This document shows, one piece after another, positions 8,078 to 18,110 of a stretch of 50,544 nt of DNA. The stretch's first letter is position 1; every line of letters starts with the position of its first letter. Both the position numbers and the translations under genes were made by a program. The notes beneath the pieces were generated by a model that saw only the letters and a list, made by a program, of their open reading frames with translations, did no database searches and had not been told where the DNA came from. This stretch comes from Nitrospirota bacterium (GTDB lineage Bacteria; Nitrospirota; Leptospirillia; Leptospirillales; Leptospirillaceae): assembly GCA_021801345.1 (NCBI GenBank), contig JAJYYA010000062.1:1-50544 (forward strand). Reading direction: 5' to 3'.

Positions 8078-8952
8078 CGGGGAGTCGTCTCCTTTTCCGG
8101 GATCAGCCGGAGCCTTTCCGGACTGTTTTTTTCCGGGATCGTTCCGTAGTCGGGAGGGGTGAGGCTCGCGAAGTACTGGGCCACGGCCTTGATCTCCCGG
8201 TTCTTGAGTTTCGAGGCGATGCCCCGCATCAGCCCCTCCGGATCGTCCTTTCTCTCGACGACGGCAAAGCTGATGATCTGCTGCATCAGATAGATCTTGC
8301 TCTGGCCTGCGATATAGGGAAAGTTCGGAGGAATGCCCCGCCCGTCCTCTCCGTGGCAAAGAATGCAGGCCGGAATGTTTCTGTCCCACAGACCCCGGCG
8401 GGCGATGCGCCGGCCCAGAACCTGGAGGGAGGGGTCGGTCTCCGCAGGGTCGTGGAGCTTGGGGGTCCGCACGGTCGAGTAGTAAAGGGCCACCGCCCGG
8501 ATATCCCTTTTGGACAGATTCTCCACGATTCTGTCCATGAAGGGGGAGAATCGGGTTCCCTTCTGGACTCCCCGGACTTCACGGTAGATATAGGTCGCCG
8601 TCTGGCCCGCAATTCGGGGGATCCCCACCGAGGGCATTCCCCCCCCGTTGATCCGGTGGCACTCCGCGCAGGCGGTGTTGCCGGGAAGCCCGTTTCCCTT
8701 CATGGCGATGAGGTGGCCAAGCGAGATCAGGGACGCCCTGTCGTCGGCCGCCTGGGCGGAGGCTTGGTCGGAGGCCTGGGCGGAAGATTGCAGGCCGGGG
8801 GAAAAAAGGGCGGCAAGGAAGAGAAAAAAGGTAAGACGAGAGATCCTTTTTTCGAATGGGCGTCGTTCGATCCGTTGGGGCAGAGCCGATTTTGAAGGAC
8901 ACGGATTCTCTGGCCGGGCTTTTTGTTCAGGAAAAAAACGCATCCACGCCAC
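8074..8952 (-). CDS. tsdB: Dihaem cytochrome c4-like protein (TsdB-like partner)
   Basis: The 292-residue product carries two CxxCH haem sites (95-99 CAECH and 196-200 CILCH) in two similar halves, each with a downstream GIPxxFPYIAGQ-like element, as in cytochrome c4 and TsdB. A hydrophobic signal segment lies at about residues 39-60. The roughly 38 residues before it are unusually long, so the true start may be downstream. In known tsdBA pairs TsdB precedes TsdA and accepts its electrons, which is the arrangement here, with translation coupled by ATGA. Without TsdA it would simply be called a c4 electron carrier. Confidence 0.75.
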   Translation of the reverse strand: MAWMRFFPEQKARPENPCPSKSALPQRIERRPFEKRISRLTFFLFLAALFSPGLQSSAQASDQASAQAADDRASLISLGHLIAMKGNGLPGNTACAECHRINGGGMPSVGIPRIAGQTATYIYREVRGVQKGTRFSPFMDRIVENLSKRDIRAVALYYSTVRTPKLHDPAETDPSLQVLGRRIARRGLWDRNIPACILCHGEDGRGIPPNFPYIAGQSKIYLMQQIISFAVVERKDDPEGLMRGIASKLKNREIKAVAQYFASLTPPDYGTIPEKNSPERLRLIPEKETTPR

Positions 8953-9090
8953 CTCCCGCTCGAAGTCCGAACCTGCTTTCCCCCATTATCGGGACTTCCG
9001 GGGAACTCTGCAAGGGAACCGCCGGGGGGCTGGCTCCTCCGGAAGGAACGGGCGATCGTCTCCGGAGGCAAAGATGCCCCCGCGTCAGTC

Positions 9091-9119
9091 TTGAATGAAA
9101 TGAAAAAAATCCGCATAAT
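9091..9119 (+). promoter_or_regulatory. Promoter of the gap-pgk-tpiA-secG cluster
   Basis: TTGAAT (9091-9096) and CATAAT (9114-9119) are spaced by 17 bp. The expected start near 9126 leaves a leader of about 145 nt before gap. The rest of the 8953-9269 gap between the divergent tsdB and gap genes contains no coding sequence that I can support. Confidence 0.5.
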
Positions 9120-9160
9120 CTGAACGTGATCCGCGTCCTCTTGGCGCATGTTGCCTCGAT

Positions 9161-9178
9161 CGGTTCCCCGGGGAACCG
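9161..9178. promoter_or_regulatory. 18-bp perfect palindrome in the gap leader
   Basis: CGGTTCCCCGGGGAACCG is its own reverse complement. It sits about 35 bp after the predicted transcription start and 92 bp before gap, a good position for a repressor site or a strong leader hairpin. Confidence 0.4.
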
Positions 9179-9266
9179 GTTCAAGGGTGCGTCTGTCGAA
9201 CCCTGGTCCTTACAAGACGGAGATCGACTGATTCAATCGACAACATTTTTTCGGAAGAATAGGTGA

Positions 9267-10295
<1,029 letters not shown>

Positions 10296-10389
10296 GAGCG
10301 CCAAAAAGACAGGGAGAAAGAGACCGCGTCTTCGGAGAATGAAGTCCCGATCTCCGGGTCGGGGGGGGCAAGAGAGAGGGGGAGGTGTC

Positions 10390-11586
10390 ATGGAGCGATC
10401 CAAAAAGTGCGTCGACCAGATCGATGTGAAAAACAAGCGGGTCTTTCTCCGGGCGGACTTCAATGTCCCCCTCGACGGCGACATGCATATCACCGACGAC
10501 CGCCGGATCCGCTCCTCCCTTCCCACCATCAACTATCTGATCGACGAGGGGGCCCGGGTCGTTCTGGCCTCCCATCTTGGCCGGCCGAAGGGCGCGCCCG
10601 ACGCCCGCTACTCCATGGCGGCCGTCGCCAAGCGTCTCTCGCGCCTTCTTTCGAAGGAGGTCCGCTACACCGGCGAGCTCGTGGGCCCCTCGGTCGAACG
10701 CGAGATCGAACGGCTCAAGCCGGGGGAGGTCTTCCTCCTTGAGAACCTCCGCTTCGACAAAGGGGAGGAGGCCAACGACCTCGAGTTCTCGAAGAAGCTC
10801 GCCAGCCTCGCCGATGTCTACGTCAACGACGCCTTCGGAGCCGCCCACCGGAGCCATGCCTCGGTGGTGGGGATTACCCGGTTCGTGAAAGAGCTTTGTA
10901 TCGGCTTTTTGATGAAGAAGGAGGTCTCCTACCTCAAGGGGGCCATCACCAACCCGACCCGGCCGCTGGTGGCCATCCTTGGCGGGGGAAAGGTTTCGAG
11001 CAAGCTGGGCGTCATCTCGAACCTTCACGAGAAGGTCGACAAGATGATCATCGGAGGCGGGATGGCCTTCACCTTCTATCGTGCCATGGGGCTCGAGACC
11101 GGTCGCTCCCTCGTCGAGGAGAATCTCATCGAGATGGCCCGCGAGATGCTCGCCCACTCCCGCGACAGAAACGTCAAGTTCTATCTTCCCATGGACTGCG
11201 TGGTGGCCGAGAGCCGGGAGCCCAACGCCCCGACCAAGATCGTCCCTTACCAGGAGATCCCTCCGGGATGGACGGCGATGGATATCGGTCCGGCCTCGGT
11301 GCGACTCTTTTCCGAGGTTCTCGAGAATGCCAAGACCATCCTCTGGAACGGCCCCATGGGGGTCTTCGAGGAGGACGCCTTTTCCCGGGGGACCTTCGCC
11401 ATGGCTCATTCGGTGGGGAACTGCTACGCCCTGACCATCGTGGGCGGGGGAGACACCGCCCTGGCCGTCCACCGTGCGGGGGAGTCGGACAACATGACCT
11501 TCATCTCCACGGGAGGAGGCGCGGCCCTCGAGCTTCTCGAAGGCAAGGATCTTCCGGGACTTTCGGCGATCCCGGATGGCGACTAG
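10390..11586 (+). CDS. pgk: Phosphoglycerate kinase
   Basis: A 398-residue PGK with the N-terminal substrate segment RADFNVPLD and the basic patch ASHLGRPKG. The nucleotide side is complete: WNGPMGVFE, GGGDT and the final GGGAALELLEGK. It passes phosphate between 1,3-bisphosphoglycerate and ADP. ATG 10390 has GGAGGTG just upstream. It lies 94 bp after gap in the usual order. Confidence 0.97.
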   Translation: MERSKKCVDQIDVKNKRVFLRADFNVPLDGDMHITDDRRIRSSLPTINYLIDEGARVVLASHLGRPKGAPDARYSMAAVAKRLSRLLSKEVRYTGELVGPSVEREIERLKPGEVFLLENLRFDKGEEANDLEFSKKLASLADVYVNDAFGAAHRSHASVVGITRFVKELCIGFLMKKEVSYLKGAITNPTRPLVAILGGGKVSSKLGVISNLHEKVDKMIIGGGMAFTFYRAMGLETGRSLVEENLIEMAREMLAHSRDRNVKFYLPMDCVVAESREPNAPTKIVPYQEIPPGWTAMDIGPASVRLFSEVLENAKTILWNGPMGVFEEDAFSRGTFAMAHSVGNCYALTIVGGGDTALAVHRAGESDNMTFISTGGGAALELLEGKDLPGLSAIPDGD

Positions 11587-11670
11587 GACCTTGCGCCCGA
11601 GGCAACCCGGGTCCCGGGCATCTGTCGGAGCCGACGGGTCCCCGTCGACCGGAGGGGGGGAGGGAGTGCC

Positions 11671-12441
11671 GTGCTGATGGTGGCGAACTGGAAGATGAAC
11701 ATGGACCGGTCGGCGATTACGGCCTATCTCGATGTTCTCTCCCGCGAGGGTCGCTGGCCCCGGTGGTGTTCGAACGGCTATCGGCTTCTCCTGTCGCCTC
11801 CCTCCGTCTATCTCGACTTCCTCGCCGCCGCCGTCCGGGAGCGAGAGCTTCCCTTCTGGGTCGTGGCGCAGAACGTGTGCGCTCACGAAAAGGGAGCCTA
11901 TACCGGGGAGGTGAGCGTCGACATGCTCCGGGATCTCGGGGTGAACGGGGTGATCCTCGGCCATTCGGAGCGCCGGCGCCTCTTCGGGGAGACCGATGCC
12001 CATGTGGCGGCGAAGACCGCCCTGGCGCTCTCCCGGGAGATCGTCCCCATCGTCTGCTTCGGGGAGACGGAGACGGAGCGTCTCTCGAAGGAGCATTCCC
12101 GTGTCTGGGAGAGGCAGATCGCTCCGGTTTGGAAGGAGGTTCAGAAGGCGCGCGCCGCGGGTTCCGAGACGCCGGTCTACCTGGCCTACGAGCCGGTCTG
12201 GGCGATCGGGACCGGACGGACTGCCGCCCTCGAGGATATCCGGGAGGTGGCCGGAACTCTCCGGGAGGCCTTCGGTCACGACTGTTCCGCCGGCCTTCTC
12301 TACGGAGGATCGGTGACCGACGAGAGCCTCTCTGTCCTCGTCGAAAAGGGAACGGTCTACGGCTTCCTCGTGGGTGGGGCCTTTCTCGATCCCGAGGCCG
12401 TGCTCCGGGCCTTCCACCATCTCACGACACACCATCCCTGA
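11671..12441 (+). CDS. tpiA: Triosephosphate isomerase
   Basis: A 256-residue TIM barrel with all catalytic residues: NWKMN (Lys8), GHSERR (His98) and YEPVWAIGTG (Glu174). The phosphate-binding YGGSV is near the end. It interconverts dihydroxyacetone phosphate and glyceraldehyde-3-phosphate. The start is GTG 11671 behind GGGAGGGAG; an ATG two codons on is possible. It is the third gene of the gap-pgk-tpiA-secG cluster. Confidence 0.95.
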   Translation: MLMVANWKMNMDRSAITAYLDVLSREGRWPRWCSNGYRLLLSPPSVYLDFLAAAVRERELPFWVVAQNVCAHEKGAYTGEVSVDMLRDLGVNGVILGHSERRRLFGETDAHVAAKTALALSREIVPIVCFGETETERLSKEHSRVWERQIAPVWKEVQKARAAGSETPVYLAYEPVWAIGTGRTAALEDIREVAGTLREAFGHDCSAGLLYGGSVTDESLSVLVEKGTVYGFLVGGAFLDPEAVLRAFHHLTTHHP

Positions 12442-12572
12442 CGAGGGGGGGCGATCGGCTGCTCCGAGATCTCTCATTGACGGGAGTCGCCGGGCGCTCC
12501 CTCGCCGAAAACCCGGAGACTGTTTTTCCGGTTTGACAAGAAAAAGTCCGATTCATTGAAAGGATCCGTTTC

Positions 12573-12899
12573 ATGACCTACTTCATCACATTCATCCACG
12601 TCCTCACTTGCCTTCTCATCGTCGCCGCCGTCCTTCTCCAGTCCGGCAAGGGGGCGGAGACGGGGGTCATGATCGGGGGGTCCTCCCAGTCGATGTTCGG
12701 GGCCCAGGGGGCGACGCCCTTCTTGAGCAAGCTCACGGTGGTCCTCGCGACCGTCTTCATGGTGACCTCCCTCTCGCTGGCCCTCATCAAGCAGAACGCC
12801 GTCGGTCCCTCGCTCCTTCTCAACTCTCCGGTCAAGGCGCTTCCGACCCCTCCCGTTTCCTCGGCTCCGGCCCCCCCGGTTCCGGCCAAAAAGCCCTGA
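12573..12899 (+). CDS. secG: Preprotein translocase subunit SecG
   Basis: A 108-residue inner-membrane protein with two transmembrane helices (about 3-23 and 52-72). Between them lies the conserved cytoplasmic loop LLQSGKGAETG...FGAQGATPFLSK. SecG assists SecYE in protein export. The Pro/Ala-rich tail is typical. Its place directly after tpiA is a common bacterial arrangement. Confidence 0.95.
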   Translation: MTYFITFIHVLTCLLIVAAVLLQSGKGAETGVMIGGSSQSMFGAQGATPFLSKLTVVLATVFMVTSLSLALIKQNAVGPSLLLNSPVKALPTPPVSSAPAPPVPAKKP

Positions 12900-13027
12900 C
12901 GGGAACGTCCCGCCGTGAGTCCGGAGAGCCGTCTCTCTTCCTCGTCTTGCAGGACCCGGTGAGGAGGCCCGTTTCGAAAGGCAGGACGTTCGGGAGGCGG
13001 CTCCTTCGCTTCTTCTGCCTTCGGGGC

Positions 13028-14758
13028 ATGGCTTCGGGGAGGGTCCTCTTGGTGCTTCTCCTGGCCAGTCTTGTCGCCTCCTGTGCCCGGAAGGACTCCC
13101 AAGGGGCCTTCCGGGTCCTTCCCCGTTCCTCTCCCCTGGGGGGCGCGATGACCTTCGACCTCGTCTCCGACCCCAAGACCTTCAATCCCGCCCTGGCCTC
13201 CGAGACGACGAGCACCCAGGTTCTGGGCTATCTCTTTCGGGGGCTCACCCGGGTCTCTCCCTACGACGGCATCGTCAAAGGGGACCTGGCCTCCCGGTGG
13301 TCGGTCGACCGCTCCGGGCGTCGTGTGGTCTTCACTCTCCGGCGGGGTCTCCGGTGGTCGGACGGCGTCCCCCTCACCGCCGCCGACGTGGTCTTCACCT
13401 TCAACCGGATCTACTACAACCCGGCGGTGGCCTCCCCTGTCCGGGATGTCCTGACCGTAGGCGGCAAGCCCTTCCGTGTCACCGCTCCCGACCCTCGGAC
13501 GGTGGTCTTCGAGACGGCCCGCCCCTTCGCGCCTCTTCTCGAGGAGCTTGGGGTGGAGATCCTTCCTGCCCACCTTCTTTCCGCCGCCGTCTCCCAGGGG
13601 CGCTTCAACACCGTCTGGTCGGTAAGGACCCCTCCGGAGAAGATTGTGGGGGACGGGCCCTTCCGTCTCGAGCGGTATCTCCCCGGCCAGGAGATCGTCC
13701 TTTCGAAAAACCCCCTCTACACCCCTCCAAAAGGGCTTTCGGGTCCTTATGCCGCGCCTCTTCCCTATCTCGACCGCCTGACTCTCCGGATCGTTCCCAA
13801 CCAGAACAGCACCCTGCTCCGCTTTTTGGGGGGAAAGTCCGATCTCGTAAGCGTAAGCCCTGCCCAGGTGCCGGTGCTCTCGGACAAGACCGGCGAAAAG
13901 GCCTTTCGTCTCCTTGTCCGGGGTCCGTCTCAGGCGGAGACCTTCCTCACCTTCAACGAGAATCCCCGGGCTCCTGTTCCGAAATGGAAGATCGCCTGGT
14001 TCCAGAATCGGAACTTTCGCCAGGCGGTGGCCTGGGCGATCGACCGGAAGGCCATGGTCGACGTGGTCTATAACGGCCTCGGAGCCCCCATTCCCGGGCC
14101 GGTCAGTCCGGCAAACAAGGCCTTTTTCGATCCGGGCGTGGTCCGCTACCACCACGACCTTGCCCGGTCGCGCGCCCTTCTCGCTGCCTCGGGATTCCGG
14201 AAAAAAGGCTCCCGTCTCTACGACGCCTCGGGACATCCTGTGGTGGTCGTCCTCATGACCAACACCGAAAGCCCCGAACGTCTCTCTCTGGCCCAGATGG
14301 TCCAGTCCATGCTGGCGCCTCTCGGCATCCGGGTCCGGGTCGTTCCTTTGCAGTTCAACATGCTGACGACTCTGGTCCTCTCCTCCCACCAGTGGGAGAT
14401 GCTGCTCTTTGGGCTGACGGGGACGCTCGATCCGCACGGCAATGCGACCGTCTGGCGCTCGACGGGCTTTCTTCACCTCTGGAACCCCGGAGAAAAAGGG
14501 CCGTCCACCCCTTGGGAGGGCGAAGTGGACAGCCTCTTCGCCCGGGGGGAGACGGAGATGGACCCGGTCCGTCGCCGGGCGCTCTACGATCGCTGGCAGG
14601 AGATCGCAACCCGCGAGGTCCCCCTCGTCGATCTTGTGAGTCCCGACGCCATTACCGCCGTCCGGACGACCCTTTCGGGAATCACTCCCACCCCGCTCGG
14701 CGGGGTGGTGCCGCACATCTCGCTTGTGGCCCAGACGGGGAGGCTTCTCCTGCCGTGA
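13028..14758 (+). CDS. ABC transporter substrate-binding lipoprotein (peptide/SBP_bac_5 family)
   Basis: A lipoprotein of about 576 residues with lipobox LVASC near residue 17, followed by a family 5 extracellular binding domain. Diagnostic segments include DPKTFNPALASE, the LRRGLRWSDGVPLTAADVVFTF motif region (split here) and a C-terminal dipeptide/oligopeptide-binding fold. An in-frame GTG at 12959 with AGGA upstream would extend the N-terminus by 23 residues; the shorter start gives a more ordinary signal peptide. The gene overlaps the next one by four bases (GTGA). It probably captures peptides, or another small ligand, in the periplasm. Confidence 0.85.
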   Translation: MASGRVLLVLLLASLVASCARKDSQGAFRVLPRSSPLGGAMTFDLVSDPKTFNPALASETTSTQVLGYLFRGLTRVSPYDGIVKGDLASRWSVDRSGRRVVFTLRRGLRWSDGVPLTAADVVFTFNRIYYNPAVASPVRDVLTVGGKPFRVTAPDPRTVVFETARPFAPLLEELGVEILPAHLLSAAVSQGRFNTVWSVRTPPEKIVGDGPFRLERYLPGQEIVLSKNPLYTPPKGLSGPYAAPLPYLDRLTLRIVPNQNSTLLRFLGGKSDLVSVSPAQVPVLSDKTGEKAFRLLVRGPSQAETFLTFNENPRAPVPKWKIAWFQNRNFRQAVAWAIDRKAMVDVVYNGLGAPIPGPVSPANKAFFDPGVVRYHHDLARSRALLAASGFRKKGSRLYDASGHPVVVVLMTNTESPERLSLAQMVQSMLAPLGIRVRVVPLQFNMLTTLVLSSHQWEMLLFGLTGTLDPHGNATVWRSTGFLHLWNPGEKGPSTPWEGEVDSLFARGETEMDPVRRRALYDRWQEIATREVPLVDLVSPDAITAVRTTLSGITPTPLGGVVPHISLVAQTGRLLLP

Positions 14759-15723
14759 TCCGCGCCCTCCTTCTCCGCCTCTCCCACATGGTCGTGGTCC
14801 TCTTCGGGATCGTCCTTCTCTCCTTTGTGATGATCGACTTTGCTCCAGGGGACTTCCTGAGCCAGATGGCCATGAATCCCCAGATCTCCCCCAAAACGAT
14901 CGCGGCCCTCCGGGAGCAGTACGGGCTGGGCCTTCCCTTCCCGGAGCAGTTCGGACGCTGGCTTTCGGCCCTCTTCCGGGGGAACCTGGGCTACTCGTTC
15001 TCCTACCACCTTCCCGTCTCGACGCTCATCGCCCAGCGGATCCCCATGACGCTCCTCCTGACAGGGTCGGCGGTGCTCCTCTCCTGGGGGCTCGCCCTTC
15101 CTCTGGCGGTCTTCGGCGCCCGGCGGGCGGGGGGGCTCCTCGACCGCTCCCTTCTCTCCTTTTCCTATCTTTCCATCTCTCTTCCTTCCTTTTTTCTGGC
15201 CGTTCTGGGCCTTCTCCTGGCCGAAAAGACAGGTCTTTTTCCCATTGGGGGGGCTCGCTCCTCCCTTCCCCCCGGGGCGGGAGCGGGGGCCCGGAGCCTC
15301 GACCTTCTCCACCATCTTCTCCTCCCGGCGTTGACCCTGGCGCTCGGCAGCTTCGGGGTCCTCTACCGCCTCATGCGCTCCTCCGTCCTTGAGGTCCTCG
15401 CCCAGCCCTACCTGGCTGCCGCAAGAAGCCGGGGGCTGACCTCCCGGATCCTCTTTCGGCGCTATCTCTTCAGAAATGCGATCAACCCTCTGGTGACGCT
15501 CTTCGGCATGGAGCTCGGGGGCCTTCTCTCGGGGGCCGCCTTCACCGAGATGGTCTTCGGATGGCCGGGGATGGGCCGCCTCATGCTCCACGCCGTCATG
15601 ACCCGGGATCTCTACCTCGTCATGGGGGGTCTTCTGATGGGGGCGGTCCTTCTTCTCCTCGGGAACCTCCTGGCCGACGGTCTTCTTTATCTTCTCGACC
15701 CTCGGGTCCGGGAGCCGTCGTGA
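14755..15723 (+). CDS. ABC transporter permease, DppB/OppB type
   Basis: A 322-residue integral membrane protein with about six helices. It has the DppB N-terminal layout: helix 1, then a periplasmic segment carrying LREQYGLGLPFPEQF, and FRGNLGYSF. The coupling (EAA) loop is visible as AARSRGLTSRILFRRYLFRNA and contacts an ATPase. It starts at GTG 14755 inside the stop of the binding-protein gene and ends overlapping the next permease in the same way. No ATPase gene follows in this window. Confidence 0.9.
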   Translation: MIRALLLRLSHMVVVLFGIVLLSFVMIDFAPGDFLSQMAMNPQISPKTIAALREQYGLGLPFPEQFGRWLSALFRGNLGYSFSYHLPVSTLIAQRIPMTLLLTGSAVLLSWGLALPLAVFGARRAGGLLDRSLLSFSYLSISLPSFFLAVLGLLLAEKTGLFPIGGARSSLPPGAGAGARSLDLLHHLLLPALTLALGSFGVLYRLMRSSVLEVLAQPYLAAARSRGLTSRILFRRYLFRNAINPLVTLFGMELGGLLSGAAFTEMVFGWPGMGRLMLHAVMTRDLYLVMGGLLMGAVLLLLGNLLADGLLYLLDPRVREPS

Positions 15724-16805
15724 GAGGGCTCCGGTCGCTCTTAGGGCGGGTTGGGGTCGCGGGGGCGCTCCTTCTCCTTCTGGGGACGGCCAGCCTCTTC
15801 GCGGAGTTCCTGGCGCCCTACCGTTACGACTCGGTCCGCTTCGATCTCCCCTACGCTCCCGCCGTCTGGCCTCGCCTTGAACATGGCCGCCTCGTGGTTC
15901 CGGTCCTTCGGATGGTCGACCCCGTGCACCGGCGCTATGCCGAGACGGGATCGGTCCTTCCGCTTCGACTTTTCTGCCGGGGGGAGTCGGTCCGGATGTG
16001 GGGACTCTTCCGGAGCTCCCGCCACCTTTTCTGTACGCCGGCGCCTGCCCGGGTCCTTCTTCTGGGCGCCGATCTCTTCGGCCGCGATCTCTTCTCGCGC
16101 CTTCTCTACGGCATGCGGGTCTCCTTCCTCCTCTCGTTTCTGGGGGTCATGATCTCCTTTACCATCGGGACGCTGGTGGGGCTCGTGGCGGGGTACGCGG
16201 GGGGATGGACCGACAGGATCCTCATGCGGACGGCAGAGGTCGTGATGGCGGTCCCGGCCCTTTACCTCCTGATGGGACTTCGGTCGATCGTGCCCTACGG
16301 CCTCTCGGGGCTTTCTGTGGCCCTTGTGATCACGGGTTCGCTCAGTCTTGTGGGCTGGGCCTCCCTGGCCCGGGTGGTCCGGGGGCTCGTCCGCTCTCTC
16401 GTCTCCCGGGACTTTGTCCTGGCGGCGGTGGCCACCGGCGCATCGCCCGCCCGGATCATCCTTCGACATCTCCTGCCCAACATGCGCTACTACCTCCTGG
16501 TGGCGGTCACCCTCTCGATCCCGGCCTTTATCGTCGGGGAGGCGGGTCTGTCCTTTTTGGGGCTCGGACTCTCCGAGCCCCGGCCGAGCCTTGGGAACAT
16601 CCTCGCGGAGGGGCAGTCGCTCGAGACGATGGAGAGCGCCCCCTGGCTTCTGGCCGCCGGGGGGACGATCGTTCTTCTGGTCGTTCTTTTCAACCGGTTG
16701 GGGGATGTTCTCCGGGAGGCGGAGGAGCAGATCGGCTCCGGAAAGATCCAGGGCCGGACGGACAAGAACGGGAAAGATGCAAAAAGCAGGGAGAACGGCA
16801 CGTGA
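15720..16805 (+). CDS. ABC transporter permease, DppC/OppC type
   Basis: A 361-residue permease. After helix 1 comes a periplasmic insert (about residues 35-115) before the motif GADLFGRDLFSRLLYGMR that marks DppC proteins. The EAA loop AVATGASPARIILRHLLPN and the C-terminal GEAGLSFLGLGLSEPRPSLGN element are typical. It starts at GTG 15720 overlapping the previous stop, and ends overlapping the phosphatase start (GTGA). With the preceding genes it forms a solute importer that must borrow ATPases encoded elsewhere. Confidence 0.9.
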   Translation: MRGLRSLLGRVGVAGALLLLLGTASLFAEFLAPYRYDSVRFDLPYAPAVWPRLEHGRLVVPVLRMVDPVHRRYAETGSVLPLRLFCRGESVRMWGLFRSSRHLFCTPAPARVLLLGADLFGRDLFSRLLYGMRVSFLLSFLGVMISFTIGTLVGLVAGYAGGWTDRILMRTAEVVMAVPALYLLMGLRSIVPYGLSGLSVALVITGSLSLVGWASLARVVRGLVRSLVSRDFVLAAVATGASPARIILRHLLPNMRYYLLVAVTLSIPAFIVGEAGLSFLGLGLSEPRPSLGNILAEGQSLETMESAPWLLAAGGTIVLLVVLFNRLGDVLREAEEQIGSGKIQGRTDKNGKDAKSRENGT

Positions 16806-17452
16806 CGGGAGAGAAAAAAAGGCTGCGGATCGAAGACTACGGACTTGTTCTCTGGGATCTCGACGGGACTCTTGTCGACTCGAGGACCGATCTGGTGGAG
16901 GCCACCAACGTGGCGATGCGCGCCCTCGGCTACCCTCCGGTTCCGTTCGACAGGTTTTCTCAGATGGTGGGGCAGGGGGTGCGCCACCTCGTGACGTCGG
17001 CCCTTCCTTCCGGGAGCGATCCGGAGACGGTGGAGGAGGCGATCGAGATCTTCCTCGTCTGGTACCGGGAGCACCTGGCCGATACCACGCGCTTCTATCC
17101 GGGGGTGCGGGAGGGGATCGAGCGGTCGACCGCCCTCCATGCCGTGGTCTCGAACAAGCGGGAGGATCTCTGTCGCCTGCTTCTCGAACGTCTCGGCGCA
17201 GAAAACCTCTTCGAAAAGATCGTGGGGGGGGATACCTGCCCTGAAAGAAAGCCTCATCCGGCACCGCTTTTACGTGCCATGGAGGGGCTCGGGATCCCTC
17301 CGGAAGGGGTCCTCATGGTGGGCGACAGCCCGGTGGACATCGAGGCGGGAAAGCGCGCCAAGGTCGCGACCTGCGGGGTGCTCTGGGGGTTCGGGGATCC
17401 GGCCGCCAGCGCTCCGGACGTTCTTCTGTCCGACCCGTCGGAGCTGTTTTAG
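16802..17452 (+). CDS. gph: HAD-family phosphatase, phosphoglycolate phosphatase-like
   Basis: A 216-residue HAD hydrolase with motif I DLDGTLVDS (nucleophile and acid/base Asp), motif II in VVSNK, motif III Lys in ERKPHPAP and motif IV MVGDSPVD. The helical cap between motifs I and II is of subclass IA, as in Gph. Phosphoglycolate is the likeliest substrate, but related enzymes act on other small phosphates. Its GTG start overlaps the DppC-type gene by four bases, so it is translated with the transporter genes, an unusual partnership. Confidence 0.85.
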   Translation: MTGEKKRLRIEDYGLVLWDLDGTLVDSRTDLVEATNVAMRALGYPPVPFDRFSQMVGQGVRHLVTSALPSGSDPETVEEAIEIFLVWYREHLADTTRFYPGVREGIERSTALHAVVSNKREDLCRLLLERLGAENLFEKIVGGDTCPERKPHPAPLLRAMEGLGIPPEGVLMVGDSPVDIEAGKRAKVATCGVLWGFGDPAASAPDVLLSDPSELF

Positions 17453-17531
17453 GATGCGCCTTCTGGTTGCAATATATCGGAGTCGGTCGGAGCCGGGCTG
17501 AACACAATCGTGACAATCAGGAAATTTTGCT

Positions 17532-18110
17532 TCAGAGTTCCGGTCCGCGCTGTCGCTTAAGATACCGTTCGGGGATCGTCGTCAGTGCCCAGGCAGGCAA
17601 GCGTCCCGATACATTCCTAACCCGGCCGTTTTCGATCGTGAAAAGCAATCGTCTATATTCTCCCGAGTTGTCCAGAATGAACGCCCGATCGGCCCTTTCA
17701 ATGGCTTCGGGAAGATTGGCCATACTGCGGACGTATCGACGATCGACATCCTCGTCCGGAACGGCATGGCCTCCTTTCGCCGTACGCTCCTTTATCCGGC
17801 CTTTGCACACAGAAACATTCTGTATTCCGATAAAAATCAGATTTGTCTTGTAGCCCAACCGTCTGGCCCGTGACATGAGGTCCAGTTCCCGATTCCCCGA
17901 TAGTGTGGTGTCTATGGCGAAGCTTTTTCTTTCGGCCAAAAGACGCTCCTGTTCCTGGATCGTGGCCCTTCCTGCCTGGATGGGACTCAATCCCGACTTG
18001 CCCGCTATCGAGTCGGGGGAGATGACCGGAATGATTCTGTCCAGCCAATAGTCGGCCAAGGTGGTTTTTCCGGCACCGTTCGGTCCTCCCACGATCCAGA
18101 GCTGCGGCAT
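17532..18110 (-). CDS. Zeta-toxin-like P-loop kinase
   Basis: A 192-residue protein beginning with a Walker A motif GGPNGAGKTT (8-17). SPDSIA follows, then an ERKSFAIDTTLSG element, as in zeta toxins and COG4185 ATPases. In zeta toxins this fold phosphorylates UDP-N-acetylglucosamine, blocking wall synthesis. The start ATG (18110) overlaps the stop of the upstream small gene by one base, the arrangement of a toxin-antitoxin pair. The substrate and toxicity are inferred from the family. Confidence 0.8.
   Translation of the reverse strand: MPQLWIVGGPNGAGKTTLADYWLDRIIPVISPDSIAGKSGLSPIQAGRATIQEQERLLAERKSFAIDTTLSGNRELDLMSRARRLGYKTNLIFIGIQNVSVCKGRIKERTAKGGHAVPDEDVDRRYVRSMANLPEAIERADRAFILDNSGEYRRLLFTIENGRVRNVSGRLPAWALTTIPERYLKRQRGPEL

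Noticed and set aside
12578-14716. Long minus-strand open frame opposite the ABC binding-protein gene
   Set aside because: Antisense shadow of secG and the lipoprotein gene; low-complexity product with no recognisable domain.
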